From Lachnospiraceae bacterium C10 (lineage in GTDB: Bacteria > Bacillota > Clostridia > Lachnospirales > Lachnospiraceae), in assembly GCA_900100095.1 (NCBI GenBank), contig FMTN01000017.1, positions 1-64,000 on the forward strand: a stretch of 64,000 nt of DNA, read 5' to 3'. Shown here piece by piece: positions 50,824 to 60,509 of this stretch (positions within the stretch are counted from its first letter, which is position 1; every line of letters begins with the position of its first letter). Position numbers and translations under genes: made by a program. Below the pieces are notes generated by a model, which saw nothing but the letters and a program-made list of their open reading frames with translations, was not told the DNA's origin and did no database searches.

Positions 50824-53628
50824 ATGATGAAAAAATGGATATCTCTGCCCATACTTCTTTGTCTTATGATAATAACCATCCTCACAGGGGCTGTTCCTGC
50901 CGAAGCAAAGACCACAGGCACAGTTCGGGTGGGCTGGTTTAATTCGCCGTTTTACCGGTATGACGAAGCCAATCGAAGGACAGGCTACGCCTATGAATAT
51001 CAGCAGAAGATCAGTGCCTACACCGGTTGGAAATACGACTACATTAAAAAGGGCTGGTACAGCCTTCTGCAGGATTTAAAATCCGGTAACCTCGACCTTC
51101 TAGCCGACGTTTCCAAGACGAAGGAGCGGGAGAAGGAAATGCTGTTCTCGGACTATCCAATGGGCACAGAAGTCTACTACCTCATCATTACCTCCACGAA
51201 CAAAACCATCCATGCCAATGATGTCTCCTCTCTGAATGGGAAAACCATCGGCATCACCAACGGAAGTATTCAGGAGGCGCAGTTCTACCAGTGGGCCAAA
51301 AAGCAGGGCATTCACGCCAAGGTCAAGCTCCTGAACGGCTCCGATCAGGAGAATATGGCCTTACTGGTGGAAAATAAAATGGACGCCTACCTGGGTGTAG
51401 GCGGTCTGGAGGACTACCTCGATGACGCGGTTCCGACCTTTATGATCGGTTCTTCCGACTTCTACTTCGCGATAAATAAAAACCGGCCGGACCTGAAAAA
51501 GGAGATTGACCAGGCCATGATGTCCATTATCTCTACCAACTGGTACTACAACCACGAACTGGCTGAAAAATATCTGACCCAGTCGGGGGCACAACGGTTT
51601 TTGGAAGGCGATGAACTGACCTGGCTTAAAGAACACGGGCCGATTCGCATCGGCTACTATGACAATTTTCTTCCATTCTGTCAGTATGACCCGGAAAAAA
51701 AGGACGTGACAGGACTGCTTCAGGATTTCATTGCCGAAGCAAAGGACAGCATGAAGAATGCACGCCTTACCTTCAAAGCCGTGCCCTTTGAACATCGAAG
51801 CGATATGAATCGGGCGCTGAAGAAGGGAGAAATTGACTGTATTTTCCCGAGCAGCGTCTCCATTGCACAGGCCGAGTCACTTGGCATCCACCAGACCGAT
51901 CCCCTTGTTAAGGCGGATACTCTTGCTGTCGTTCCGAAGAACAAGGTATCCTCCTTTGATGTATCAAAGAACCATTCCGTGGCTATCAGTGATACTGCTG
52001 ATACCACCACCATCATAAGCGGATATTTCCCCCATTGGGAACAGAAACGCTATTCTTCCCCTGACGCACTTTTAAATGCTGTCACAAGAGGAGATGCCGA
52101 CTGTGTTCTGATGAGCAGTTATCAGGCTTTTGTCCAGCATTCCGACATCGAGTCCCGTCACCTGACAACCATTGCCACCGGAGTCACCCCTCCGATCACC
52201 TTCGGCGTACGACGCGACTTAAAGTCCCTGTACTCCATCTTAACGAAGCTGACCAAGGCAATACCGGATACTTTCATCAACACAGCATTGACAAAATATA
52301 CCACGCCATCCCAGAGCGTCACTTTTACCGCCTACGTAAAAGACAATCTCTTTACCGTTCTCGGGTTCCTTACAGCGATTCTTTTGATCATTCTGGTTCT
52401 TTTGCTGCGAAGTCTTAAGACCATAAGGAACACAAGAAAGCTGAACCTAGCACTGGTGGAAGCGGAACAGAAGGCTGCGGAAGCCAGCAAGGCCAAAAGT
52501 TTCTTTTTATTTAACATGTCCCATGACATCCGGACGCCGATGAATGCCATCATCGGCTATACCGAAATGGCGATTCGGCGAAAGCATGATGAAGATCTGG
52601 TCAGCGACTGCCTGAATAAGATCATCAGAGCCTCGGAACAGTTGCTTCATCTGATTAATGATGTCCTGGATATGTCACAGATTGAAAGCGGAAAGACCGA
52701 GATTCTTCTACAGCCGATGTCCATCACATATACCATGGACAATCTGAAGAACATCTTCCTTGCACAGGCCGATGCCAAGCATATTCAGCTGGAAATCAAA
52801 GAGGTGTCCGTTCAGCATGATACGGTTTTAACCGATTTAAAAATGGTCAACCGTATCCTGATGAATCTCATCTCCAATGCACTGAAATTCACGCCGGAAG
52901 ACGGAAAAGTCTCCATCTCCGCCATTGAGATGGAGCCGGTTTCCCCGGATTGTTCCACCTACCGGCTGATCGTGGAAGATAACGGTATCGGTATGTCCCA
53001 GGACTTCCTTAAGAAAATTTTTGAACCCTTTGAACGGGAAAGGACATCCACCGTATCCCGTCAGCAGGGTACCGGTCTTGGCATGGCCATCGTCTCTACG
53101 ATTACGAAGCTTTTGAACGGTCAGATTAGCATCGACAGCACCGTCGGAAAGGGAAGCCGTTTCACCATCGATCTGCCTTTGACCTTTTCAAATGAAACAG
53201 CGGTGAATCTCCCTTCCTCCAAGGCCTCCATAATGTCCTCCTTCCCGGGCAAACACATTCTCCTTGTGGAAGATATGGCCATTAACATGGAACTTGCAAA
53301 AGCCATCTTAGAGGAAATGGATCTAACCGTTGATACCGCCGAAAACGGTCAGATTGCTGTTGATATGTTCCGGGAGAATCCAACGCGCTACGATGCCATC
53401 CTTATGGATATCCAGATGCCGGTCATGAACGGATATGAAGCAACAAAGGCCATTCGTTCCCTTTCGGTTCCATGTGCGTCCAGCATTCCAATCATTGCAA
53501 TGACCGCCAATGCCTTCGCCAGCGACCGCAATCAGGCATTTGCAGCCGGTATGAATGATCACGTGGCCAAGCCGATTGACCTTGCACAACTAAGTAAAAC
53601 CCTACAGCATTACCTAATAGAAAAGTAG
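50824..53628 (+). CDS. BvgS/EvgS-like hybrid sensor histidine kinase
   Basis: 934 residues. Signal peptide (about 1-28), two tandem bacterial type 3 solute-binding domains (about 30-265 and 268-500), a membrane helix (510-528), HisKA with phospho-His567 in NMSHDIRTPMNA, HATPase with DNGIGMSQDF and GTGLGMAIV, and a C-terminal receiver with acceptor Asp862 in ILMDIQMP. No HPt domain is visible, so the final phosphotransfer partner must be elsewhere. The two Venus-flytrap domains suggest an amino-acid-like ligand, by family analogy. GGAGG ribosome site. The methyltransferase gene begins 7 bases after its stop. Confidence 0.92.
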   Translation: MMKKWISLPILLCLMIITILTGAVPAEAKTTGTVRVGWFNSPFYRYDEANRRTGYAYEYQQKISAYTGWKYDYIKKGWYSLLQDLKSGNLDLLADVSKTKEREKEMLFSDYPMGTEVYYLIITSTNKTIHANDVSSLNGKTIGITNGSIQEAQFYQWAKKQGIHAKVKLLNGSDQENMALLVENKMDAYLGVGGLEDYLDDAVPTFMIGSSDFYFAINKNRPDLKKEIDQAMMSIISTNWYYNHELAEKYLTQSGAQRFLEGDELTWLKEHGPIRIGYYDNFLPFCQYDPEKKDVTGLLQDFIAEAKDSMKNARLTFKAVPFEHRSDMNRALKKGEIDCIFPSSVSIAQAESLGIHQTDPLVKADTLAVVPKNKVSSFDVSKNHSVAISDTADTTTIISGYFPHWEQKRYSSPDALLNAVTRGDADCVLMSSYQAFVQHSDIESRHLTTIATGVTPPITFGVRRDLKSLYSILTKLTKAIPDTFINTALTKYTTPSQSVTFTAYVKDNLFTVLGFLTAILLIILVLLLRSLKTIRNTRKLNLALVEAEQKAAEASKAKSFFLFNMSHDIRTPMNAIIGYTEMAIRRKHDEDLVSDCLNKIIRASEQLLHLINDVLDMSQIESGKTEILLQPMSITYTMDNLKNIFLAQADAKHIQLEIKEVSVQHDTVLTDLKMVNRILMNLISNALKFTPEDGKVSISAIEMEPVSPDCSTYRLIVEDNGIGMSQDFLKKIFEPFERERTSTVSRQQGTGLGMAIVSTITKLLNGQISIDSTVGKGSRFTIDLPLTFSNETAVNLPSSKASIMSSFPGKHILLVEDMAINMELAKAILEEMDLTVDTAENGQIAVDMFRENPTRYDAILMDIQMPVMNGYEATKAIRSLSVPCASSIPIIAMTANAFASDRNQAFAAGMNDHVAKPIDLAQLSKTLQHYLIEK

Positions 53629-53635
53629 AACCAAT

Positions 53636-54427
53636 ATGAATCAACTGGAAGCTTATTACAACAAATTCAATGAAGAAAAACGCCTGAATTCCCGCCACGG
53701 ACAGGTGGAATATTACGTCACAACCCACTATTTGAAGCAGTACCTAAAACAGCTGGAAGAAGAGGGTCTGGCAAAAAGCGACATTAAAATTCTTGATGTG
53801 GGCGCCGGAACCGGCCGCTACGCCATCCCTCTTTCGGAGGAAGGCTATGATGTAACCGCGATCGAACCGGTTCATCATAACCTTGGAAGGATCCGGGCAA
53901 ACGGTCCAAAGGTAAAGGCCTTTGAAGGAAGAGCCGAGAAATTAAAACAGATTCCCGACGAATCCTGCGACATCGTCCTTTTCTTCGGACCAATGTACCA
54001 CTTAAAAGATAAAAAGCTTCGTCTGCAGGCCATGCAAGAGGCCCACCGTGTTTTAAAAACGGATGGACATCTTTTTATCAGCTATATCATGAACGATTAC
54101 AGCGTCCTGATGTATGGCTTCAAGGAACACCATATCAAAGAGGCCATGGCCACCGGTATGATCGACCAAAGCTTTCACTGCACCGATACCGCAAATCCTC
54201 TGTATGACTATGCAAGGCTTGAGGACATCTACGAGCTGAGTAATCAGGCCGGCTTCACAAGAGAGAAGATCCTATCGGCCGACGGACCGGCCAACCATCT
54301 GCGGCAAGTCTTAAATGCTCTCGACGAGGAGGAATTTGAACTTTTCCTTCAATACCAGCTGTCCGTATGTGAGCGTCCGGAACTGCTGGGCGCCGGATGT
54401 CATACCTTGGATATTCTAAGAAAATAA
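53636..54427 (+). CDS. Class I SAM-dependent methyltransferase
   Basis: 263 residues. ILDVGAGTGRYAIPLSEEGY is the SAM-binding Rossmann motif (about 52-71), followed by VTAIEPVHHN and the CDIVLFFGPMYHL segment typical of UbiE/COQ5-like small-molecule methyltransferases. The substrate is unknown. It lies 7 bases after the hybrid kinase, so they are probably co-transcribed, though a functional link is not evident. Confidence 0.85.
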   Translation: MNQLEAYYNKFNEEKRLNSRHGQVEYYVTTHYLKQYLKQLEEEGLAKSDIKILDVGAGTGRYAIPLSEEGYDVTAIEPVHHNLGRIRANGPKVKAFEGRAEKLKQIPDESCDIVLFFGPMYHLKDKKLRLQAMQEAHRVLKTDGHLFISYIMNDYSVLMYGFKEHHIKEAMATGMIDQSFHCTDTANPLYDYARLEDIYELSNQAGFTREKILSADGPANHLRQVLNALDEEEFELFLQYQLSVCERPELLGAGCHTLDILRK

Positions 54428-54440
54428 TAAGGAAAAGGGA

Positions 54441-54497
54441 TTGACAACGATTAAACGAGCGTTTAATATATAATCAACAATTAAATGTTTGCTTAAT
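54441..54497 (+). promoter_or_regulatory. Metal-efflux promoter with two palindromic operators
   Basis: TTGACA (54441-54446), a 17-base spacer and TAATAT (54464-54469). Operator 1, ATTAAACG-AG-CGTTTAAT (54450-54467), is a perfect 8+2+8 palindrome covering the spacer and -10. Operator 2, ATTAAATG-TT-TGCTTAAT (54480-54497), lies 30 bases downstream, three helical turns. Both fit ATTAARYGNNYGYTTAAT. Repression by a TetR-type dimer is likely; no such gene is in the window. Confidence 0.75.
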
Positions 54498-54532
54498 CAT
54501 AAATCTAACAATTCGAAAAAGGAGAACATACT

Positions 54533-54751
54533 ATGAAAAAAACCTATAAGATCGATGTTGACTGTGCAAACTGTGCTGCAAAGATGGAGGATGCTGCGAA
54601 GAACACAGCCGGTGTAGCAGACGCTTCCGTAAATTTCATGACACTTAAGATGAAGGTTGAATTTGAAGATAACGCAGATGTGGATGCCGTTATGGCCGAC
54701 GTATTAAAGAATTGCAAGAAAGTTGAATCCGACTGTGAAATCTTCCTGTAA
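54533..54751 (+). CDS. HMA-domain metal-binding protein (CopZ-like)
   Basis: 72 residues, one ferredoxin-like HMA domain with DCANCAAKMED, in which C-A-N-C replaces the more usual M-x-C-x-x-C (Asp before Cys). GAAAAAGGAG ribosome site. It lies 26 bases before the P1B ATPase, which lacks an N-terminal HMA domain, so this is the detached metal-binding domain of that transporter. D-C-x-x-C and the CPC/DxG ATPase point to Zn/Cd rather than Cu. Confidence 0.88.
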   Translation: MKKTYKIDVDCANCAAKMEDAAKNTAGVADASVNFMTLKMKVEFEDNADVDAVMADVLKNCKKVESDCEIFL

Positions 54752-54777
54752 GCTGAAATAGAAGAGGAGATCCCACT

Positions 54778-56688
54778 ATGAATTCCAAACAAAAGAAGAA
54801 CCTGATTCGAATTCTTGTAACAACACTTCTTCTTGTCCTGTTACACTTCCTTCCGGTTCATGGGGTCCTGCGCTTTGTCCTGTACATGATTCCGTATCTT
54901 ATCATCGGATATGATATCCTGATCAAGGCCGGCAAGGGACTTGTCAACCGACAGCCTTTTGACGAATGCCTTCTCATGTCCATTGCAACCATCGGAGCCA
55001 TTGCCCTGGCTATCTACCGTAGCGGTGACTATGTCGAAGCCATTGCAGTTATGCTGTTCTATCAGGTGGGAGAGTGGTTTCAGAGTTACGCCGTTGGCAA
55101 GAGCCGCAAGAACATTGCGGATCTGATGGATATCGCTCCCGATTACGCCAATCTGCAGACAGAAGACGGAAGTCTTGAGGAAGTGGATCCCGATGACGTT
55201 GCCATCGGTTCTATCATCGTTGTAAAACCGGGAGAGAAGATTCCAATCGATGGCGTTGTAGTAGAAGGGCAGTCTGCCTTAAACACCTCGGCACTGACGG
55301 GCGAATCCCTACCGCTTGATGTCTTTGAGGGCAGTGAAGTTATATCCGGCAGCATCAACTTAAGCGGTCTTCTAAAGATTCAGACGACAAAGGAATTCGG
55401 TGAATCCACCGTATCTCGGGTCTTGGAACTCATCGAGGATGCAAGTTCAAGAAAATCCAAGTCAGAGAATTTCATCACCAAATTCGCAAGAGTCTATACC
55501 CCGATCGTTGTGTACTCGGCCATTGCACTTATGCTTCTGCCGCCTCTTGTCCTTCTTCTTCTTGGACGAGATCCACATTGGGGAGACTGGATTTACCGGA
55601 GTCTTACCTTCCTGATTATCAGTTGTCCATGTGCTCTGGTGATCTCCATCCCTTTGTCCTTCTTTGCCGGACTTGGCGCAGCCAGCCGACATGGAGTACT
55701 CGTCAAGGGATCCAATTACATGGAGACCCTGTCTCAGACCAGAACCATTGTATTCGATAAGACCGGAACTTTAACAAGAGGAACCTTCCGTGTGACAGCT
55801 GTTCATCCGGAGGAAATTTCAGAAGAGGAACTGTTACATATCGCCTCCCATGTGGAGCGGTTCTCAAATCACCCGATTGGCGTCTCCCTTCGCAGTGCCT
55901 ATCCGAATGAACAGGATGACTGCAGGGTAGAAGATGTAAAGGAAATTTTAGGTCAGGGCATCAGCGCCAGAGTCAACGGAAAGACGGTTCATGTCGGCAA
56001 CTCCAAGCTTATGGAGACCGTCGGTGCAAAATGGAGACCATGTCACCATGTGGGCACGACCATCCATATTGCAATTGAGGGAACCTACGCCGGACATGTA
56101 GTGATCTCTGATACCTTAAAACCTCACAGCAAACAGGCCATTGCAGAATTAAAGCGCCATGGCGTGAGAAAGACCATCATGCTGACAGGCGATACAAAGC
56201 CTGTCGCAGAATCTGTGGGCAGGGAACTTGGAATTGATGAAGTTCGAAGCGAGCTGCTTCCTCAGAACAAGGTGGAAGAAGTGGAGAAATTACTGGCAGA
56301 GCGGACGAATCCGAAGGATTGTCTTGCCTTCGTCGGAGACGGTATCAATGACGCACCGGTATTATCCCGTTCAGACATCGGAATCGCCATGGGCGCTATG
56401 GGTTCAGACGCAGCCATCGAAGCCGCCGATGTGGTTTTGATGGACGACGATCCGTGGAAGCTGATTGTGGCCATTCAGATTTCAAAGAAATGCCTTCGCA
56501 TTGTAAAAGAGAACATCTACTTTGCCATCGGAATCAAGCTTCTTGTTCTTCTCCTCGGTGCTTTCGGAATTGCCAATATGTGGGCTGCCATCTTCTCCGA
56601 TGTGGGAGTGTGCGTCCTTGCCGTGTTGAACGCAATCCGTTGTATGCATATGAATTTTCATCTGCCACAAAAGGAAGAGAACACCTGA
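54778..56688 (+). CDS. cadA: P1B-2 type Zn/Cd/Pb-exporting ATPase
   Basis: 636 residues. C283-P-C285 in SCPCALVIS, phosphorylation D327 in FDKTGTLTRG, TGDTKP, GDGINDAPVL. The helix pair GIKLLVLLLGAFG and FSDVGVCVLAVLN supplies the Lys and Asp-x-Gly expected of P1B-2 zinc/cadmium/lead pumps. No N-terminal HMA; the neighbouring 72-residue protein substitutes. Moves metal ions out of the cytoplasm. Its stop is 5 bases from the end of the convergent kinase gene, with no obvious terminator between. Confidence 0.92.
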   Translation: MNSKQKKNLIRILVTTLLLVLLHFLPVHGVLRFVLYMIPYLIIGYDILIKAGKGLVNRQPFDECLLMSIATIGAIALAIYRSGDYVEAIAVMLFYQVGEWFQSYAVGKSRKNIADLMDIAPDYANLQTEDGSLEEVDPDDVAIGSIIVVKPGEKIPIDGVVVEGQSALNTSALTGESLPLDVFEGSEVISGSINLSGLLKIQTTKEFGESTVSRVLELIEDASSRKSKSENFITKFARVYTPIVVYSAIALMLLPPLVLLLLGRDPHWGDWIYRSLTFLIISCPCALVISIPLSFFAGLGAASRHGVLVKGSNYMETLSQTRTIVFDKTGTLTRGTFRVTAVHPEEISEEELLHIASHVERFSNHPIGVSLRSAYPNEQDDCRVEDVKEILGQGISARVNGKTVHVGNSKLMETVGAKWRPCHHVGTTIHIAIEGTYAGHVVISDTLKPHSKQAIAELKRHGVRKTIMLTGDTKPVAESVGRELGIDEVRSELLPQNKVEEVEKLLAERTNPKDCLAFVGDGINDAPVLSRSDIGIAMGAMGSDAAIEAADVVLMDDDPWKLIVAIQISKKCLRIVKENIYFAIGIKLLVLLLGAFGIANMWAAIFSDVGVCVLAVLNAIRCMHMNFHLPQKEENT

Positions 56689-56693
56689 TACCC

Positions 56694-57968
56694 TCAGGAA
56701 AGAGAAATTTGAACCATAGCTTCGAACATGCCATCTTTCCATTGAAAATGACTGTATCCGTGCAATGTAGCACATCGTTCGCGGATACTTTCCATACCGA
56801 TACCAGCTCGCCCGGCCTCCTTCGTGGAAGGCTGGGCTTTTTCTTTGGAGATTACGACAGGATGCGAGGTGTTTGCAACGAGAATTGTTAAGGTATCCCC
56901 ATCCTGCTGAATCGATAATTCAATCAAGCGCTCATCTTCCTTTGGAAGGAGAACTGTCCCCTCCAGCGCATTATCCAGTAGATTTCCAAGGATCACCGAC
57001 AGATCCACTGAAACGTTCTGCAGCTTTTCTTCCTCCTGAATGTGTATATGATGACGTAACGGAATGCCTTCTTCTCTGATTCTGGCAAATTTCGGTGCCA
57101 GAACAGCATCCAGCACGACCGTTCCACTCACGTACCGGTCCGTTGCACCGATATCATCCACGATTTTGTCCATTGCCTTTTTGGCTCTGTCATATTCCTC
57201 AAGATCCAGATCCGCCCGGATTCCAAGCAGCATATTTTTCATATCATGACGAAGCCGCCTTACTTCCTTTTGTCCTGCAAGCTGTTCCCGATAAAAGGTT
57301 CTTTCTTTCATCAGAAAACGGCTTTTGGCAATCTGATCGCTTGTTTGCTTTAGATTCCGGTACAACCAGAGAATGCATAGATTCATCACCATTGATAACA
57401 GGAAAAACGTCATATTATAGACGTAATTGTTCATTCGAATGGACATCACAATCAGAATCAGAAGCATCAAAAGCATGGGACTCATCAGGATGTACTGCTG
57501 CGTGGTCATATCCTTCGCCTTCACCAGGAAGAAATGCAACTGGATGATAAACAGGAGATAAACAACCAGCGAAAAGATCAGATACTCTGCCAAAGACACA
57601 AGCGCATCCTCAATACTGCCCACATCATACCGGCTCTTCACCCATTCAAACGTTAAGGCAAATCCATACTCACAGATGATATAGGAAAAGGTAAACTGAA
57701 GGGTGTGATAGAGCTTTTTTGCAAAGCTTCCGTGCATAAAAAAACAGGCTGCCGCCAAAAATACAAAAAGAAAGAGCAAAAGACGAAGCTCCCTTTGCCA
57801 CGGATGAAGGTTCAGGGCGGCAACACATATAATTCCTCCTACACAGGTTATTGCATAACCCAAAATGGACCTTTTAAATTCAAAAATACGTGTAAAATAC
57901 AGCACTGCCATAGCAACCGGCAGTGCAATATCAATGACATGTAACAGTGTCAACAGAATATGTAACAT
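56694..57968 (-). CDS. AgrC-like GHKL sensor histidine kinase
   Basis: 424 residues. About six N-terminal membrane helices (1-200), a short linker, a phospho-His in RRLRHDMKNMLLGI and a GHKL ATPase domain with VILGNLLDNALEG and a G-x-G-x box near AGIGMESIRERC. Layout matches AgrC/ComD/BlpH-type peptide-pheromone sensors. No agrB or agrD gene and no clear prepropeptide is next to it, so the ligand is unknown. It lies 11 bases downstream of the LytTR regulator. Confidence 0.9.
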   Translation of the reverse strand: MLHILLTLLHVIDIALPVAMAVLYFTRIFEFKRSILGYAITCVGGIICVAALNLHPWQRELRLLLFLFVFLAAACFFMHGSFAKKLYHTLQFTFSYIICEYGFALTFEWVKSRYDVGSIEDALVSLAEYLIFSLVVYLLFIIQLHFFLVKAKDMTTQQYILMSPMLLMLLILIVMSIRMNNYVYNMTFFLLSMVMNLCILWLYRNLKQTSDQIAKSRFLMKERTFYREQLAGQKEVRRLRHDMKNMLLGIRADLDLEEYDRAKKAMDKIVDDIGATDRYVSGTVVLDAVLAPKFARIREEGIPLRHHIHIQEEEKLQNVSVDLSVILGNLLDNALEGTVLLPKEDERLIELSIQQDGDTLTILVANTSHPVVISKEKAQPSTKEAGRAGIGMESIRERCATLHGYSHFQWKDGMFEAMVQISLS

Positions 57969-57979
57969 ATAGTAAACTT

Positions 57980-58720
57980 CTAGCCTCTCCTCATACGTGC
58001 AAAGAGGAACTGATGCAGTGCCTCTTCGAAATTTTTCCTCTGGCTGCGGCTGACCGTATCCGTATCTCCGCCCTTCATCGTCACCACATTATCCCGGAAG
58101 GATTCCACATAGTGCAGATTAATGATCATTCCCTTATTAATCCGGATAAAGGAGAGAGGAGAGAGCTTCGCCTCAGCTTCCTTTGATTTACAATAGAAAA
58201 TATCGTCTGCCGTTCCGTCGACATATTTAATGCGAAGCCTTCGATTGTCTTCATTGGTGATATATAAAATATTGTGGCAGTTGATATAAATCCTGCTCTT
58301 TCCCCGGTTAAACGTCACAAACTGTCGCTTAGCATCGTATTCCCGAAAAATCTCAACAAAGAGCGCATCAATCTTCTCCTGTGTCGCAGGCTTAACCATA
58401 TACCGGAACGGGCGGTAGGGGATGGATTCAATCGAATAATCCGGATAAGAGGATACAAAGATGATCAGACCATCGGAATGAGATGGATCCCCGGTAATCA
58501 TTTCTGCTATATCAAGTCCCGTCCTCTTACTGTTGGAAAATTCCACATCCAGAAAATACAGATCGTAGTATGCGTCTGCATGCTCCTTGAAATCCTCCGG
58601 ACTATTGAAAACATCCAGTTCCAGCTTCATATCTTCATAGCCGGAAAGGGTATGATAAATACATTGTTCTAATATTGTTGCCAAATTATTTTCATCTTCA
58701 CATATTGCTATTTTAATCAT
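57980..58720 (-). CDS. LytTR response regulator (AgrA-like)
   Basis: 246 residues from ATG 58720 (AGGTG upstream; a longer frame starts at 58735). Receiver domain with acidic EDEN near the start, phospho-Asp in LYFLDVEFSN, and Lys in MVKPATQEKID. C-terminal LytTR DNA-binding domain (about 140-240): KSRIYINCHNILYITNEDN, FIRINKGMIINLHYVESF. It binds direct repeats of the LytTR type. Operon with the AgrC-like kinase downstream. Confidence 0.92.
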   Translation of the reverse strand: MIKIAICEDENNLATILEQCIYHTLSGYEDMKLELDVFNSPEDFKEHADAYYDLYFLDVEFSNSKRTGLDIAEMITGDPSHSDGLIIFVSSYPDYSIESIPYRPFRYMVKPATQEKIDALFVEIFREYDAKRQFVTFNRGKSRIYINCHNILYITNEDNRRLRIKYVDGTADDIFYCKSKEAEAKLSPLSFIRINKGMIINLHYVESFRDNVVTMKGGDTDTVSRSQRKNFEEALHQFLFARMRRG

Positions 58721-58865
58721 GCACCTATCATACACGTTGCAATTTAATACGGCAATACGACCATTTAATGCAAAAAAGTCTTTTTGCCCCGTTCGCCTTA
58801 GTAAAATAAAGTTGATTTATTGCGTTATTTAGCTAAAGCAATTACAAAAAGGAGTGAATCATCAA

Positions 58866-60422
58866 ATGGAAAACAAAGAAAAAAAACTGGGCCTGACCGC
58901 CCTGATCTTGATGATATTTACATCCGTATACGGATTCAATAATATCCCAAGATCTTACTACCTGATGGGCTATGCAGCGATCCCTTGGTTTATCCTTGCC
59001 GGTATCCTGTTCTTCATCCCATTTGCTTTTATGGTAGCAGAATTCGGTTCTGCCCTTCGTAACGAGACCGGAGGAATGTACTCCTGGCTTGAAAAGGGAG
59101 TCGGACCGAAGTTCGCATTTATCGGAACATTTATGTGGTACACCTCCTATGTATTATGGATGGTAAACGTATCCTCAGGAATCTGGATTCCAATCTCCAA
59201 CGTCCTGTTTGGTAAGGATACAACTTCCACCTGGTCCTTCTTCGGAATTGATGCCCTGTCCGGTTCAAGACTTCTCGGTCTTATGGCTATCGTATTCTTC
59301 ATTCTTATCACATTCTTTGATACAAAGGGAATTGATAAGATCCAGAAGGTTACCTCTGTCGGAGGAACAGCCGTTGTTGTTATCAATGTAATGGTACTGA
59401 TCGGTTCCTTTATTATGATCATTGCCAACAAGGGACATCTGGCTCAGGATTTCAAGGGAATTTCTTCTCTTACACATCCACTGAACCCTTCCTACCAGGG
59501 CAGCATCGTTATGACATTGTCCTTCATCGTATATGCATTGTTTGCATACGGCGGAATTGAAGCTGTCGGCGGCCTTGTAGACAAGACAGAAAACCCTAAG
59601 AAGAATTTCGCAAAGGGTATCGTTATTTCCGCTCTTGTTATCGTAGTCGGATATGCACTTTTAATCATGCTCGTTGGTTCCTTTACGGATTACAACAAGA
59701 TTCTTGGCGGTGACGATATTACACTTGGTAATGTATCCTATGTTATCATGTCCAACTTCGCATCTGCTTTCGGTGCAGCCTTCGGCGCAAACGCAGCAAC
59801 GCAGCTTGCTCTTGCACACGGCTTTGCCCGCGTTTATGCACTGATCATGCTTCTTGCTTTACTTGGAGCATTGTTCACACTGACATATTCTCCATTAAAG
59901 CAGCTGATCGAAGGAACCGACAAAAGAGTATGGCCTGGTAAGATGGGTGAAGTAAGAGAGTCTGACGGTATGCCTGTTAACGCTCTCTGGATCCAGTGCA
60001 TCATCGTATGTGTCATGATTCTTGCTATCTCCTTCGGTGGTGACACCATGGCGAAGTTCTTCGTAATCCTTACTGCAATGGTAAACGTAGGAATGACCAT
60101 TCCTTACATGTTTATCTCCATTGCCTTCCCGGGATTCAAGAAGTTAAAGAATGTGGACCGAAGCTTCGTCATCTTCAAGACACAGACTTCTGCCGTTATC
60201 TGGAGTGTTATCGTTACCGGCGTGTTAGGTTTTGCCAACACCTTCGCGATCATCCAGCCGGCACTTGACAATGACCTTAAGACAACCTTCTGGTCCATCG
60301 CAGGACCTGTTATCTTCGGTTTCGTAGCATGGATCATCTATACCCGTTATGAGAAGAGAATTGCTGCCGGCGATACCGCAAATGACACAGCTCTCGAGAC
60401 AGAAGCAGACGAAAACGCATAA
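58866..60422 (+). CDS. APC-family amino acid transporter (YjeM/GadC-like)
   Basis: 518 residues from ATG 58866 (AAAAGGAG upstream); a GTG at 58854 overlaps the ribosome site. About 12 helices. The first helix LTALILMIFTSVYGFNNIPRS and the second-repeat FIVYALFAYGGIEAVGGLVDKTENPKKNFAKG fit the APC superfamily, glutamate:GABA antiporter group including YjeM. Exchanges or takes up amino acids; substrate not assigned. It is followed by a strong terminator. Confidence 0.87.
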   Translation: MENKEKKLGLTALILMIFTSVYGFNNIPRSYYLMGYAAIPWFILAGILFFIPFAFMVAEFGSALRNETGGMYSWLEKGVGPKFAFIGTFMWYTSYVLWMVNVSSGIWIPISNVLFGKDTTSTWSFFGIDALSGSRLLGLMAIVFFILITFFDTKGIDKIQKVTSVGGTAVVVINVMVLIGSFIMIIANKGHLAQDFKGISSLTHPLNPSYQGSIVMTLSFIVYALFAYGGIEAVGGLVDKTENPKKNFAKGIVISALVIVVGYALLIMLVGSFTDYNKILGGDDITLGNVSYVIMSNFASAFGAAFGANAATQLALAHGFARVYALIMLLALLGALFTLTYSPLKQLIEGTDKRVWPGKMGEVRESDGMPVNALWIQCIIVCVMILAISFGGDTMAKFFVILTAMVNVGMTIPYMFISIAFPGFKKLKNVDRSFVIFKTQTSAVIWSVIVTGVLGFANTFAIIQPALDNDLKTTFWSIAGPVIFGFVAWIIYTRYEKRIAAGDTANDTALETEADENA

Positions 60423-60447
60423 TAAGCAATACATCGAAACATTTGAT

Positions 60448-60488
60448 ATCCACTCCATCATCTTTTATGATGTGAGTGGATTTTTTTT
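60448..60488 (+). terminator. Rho-independent terminator
   Basis: ATCCACTC-CATCAT pairs with ATGATG-t-GAGTGGAT around a 5-base loop and is followed by eight T, 26 bases after the transporter stop. Confidence 0.92.
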
Positions 60489-60509
60489 ACAGAAAGAAGA
60501 GGTAATAAC

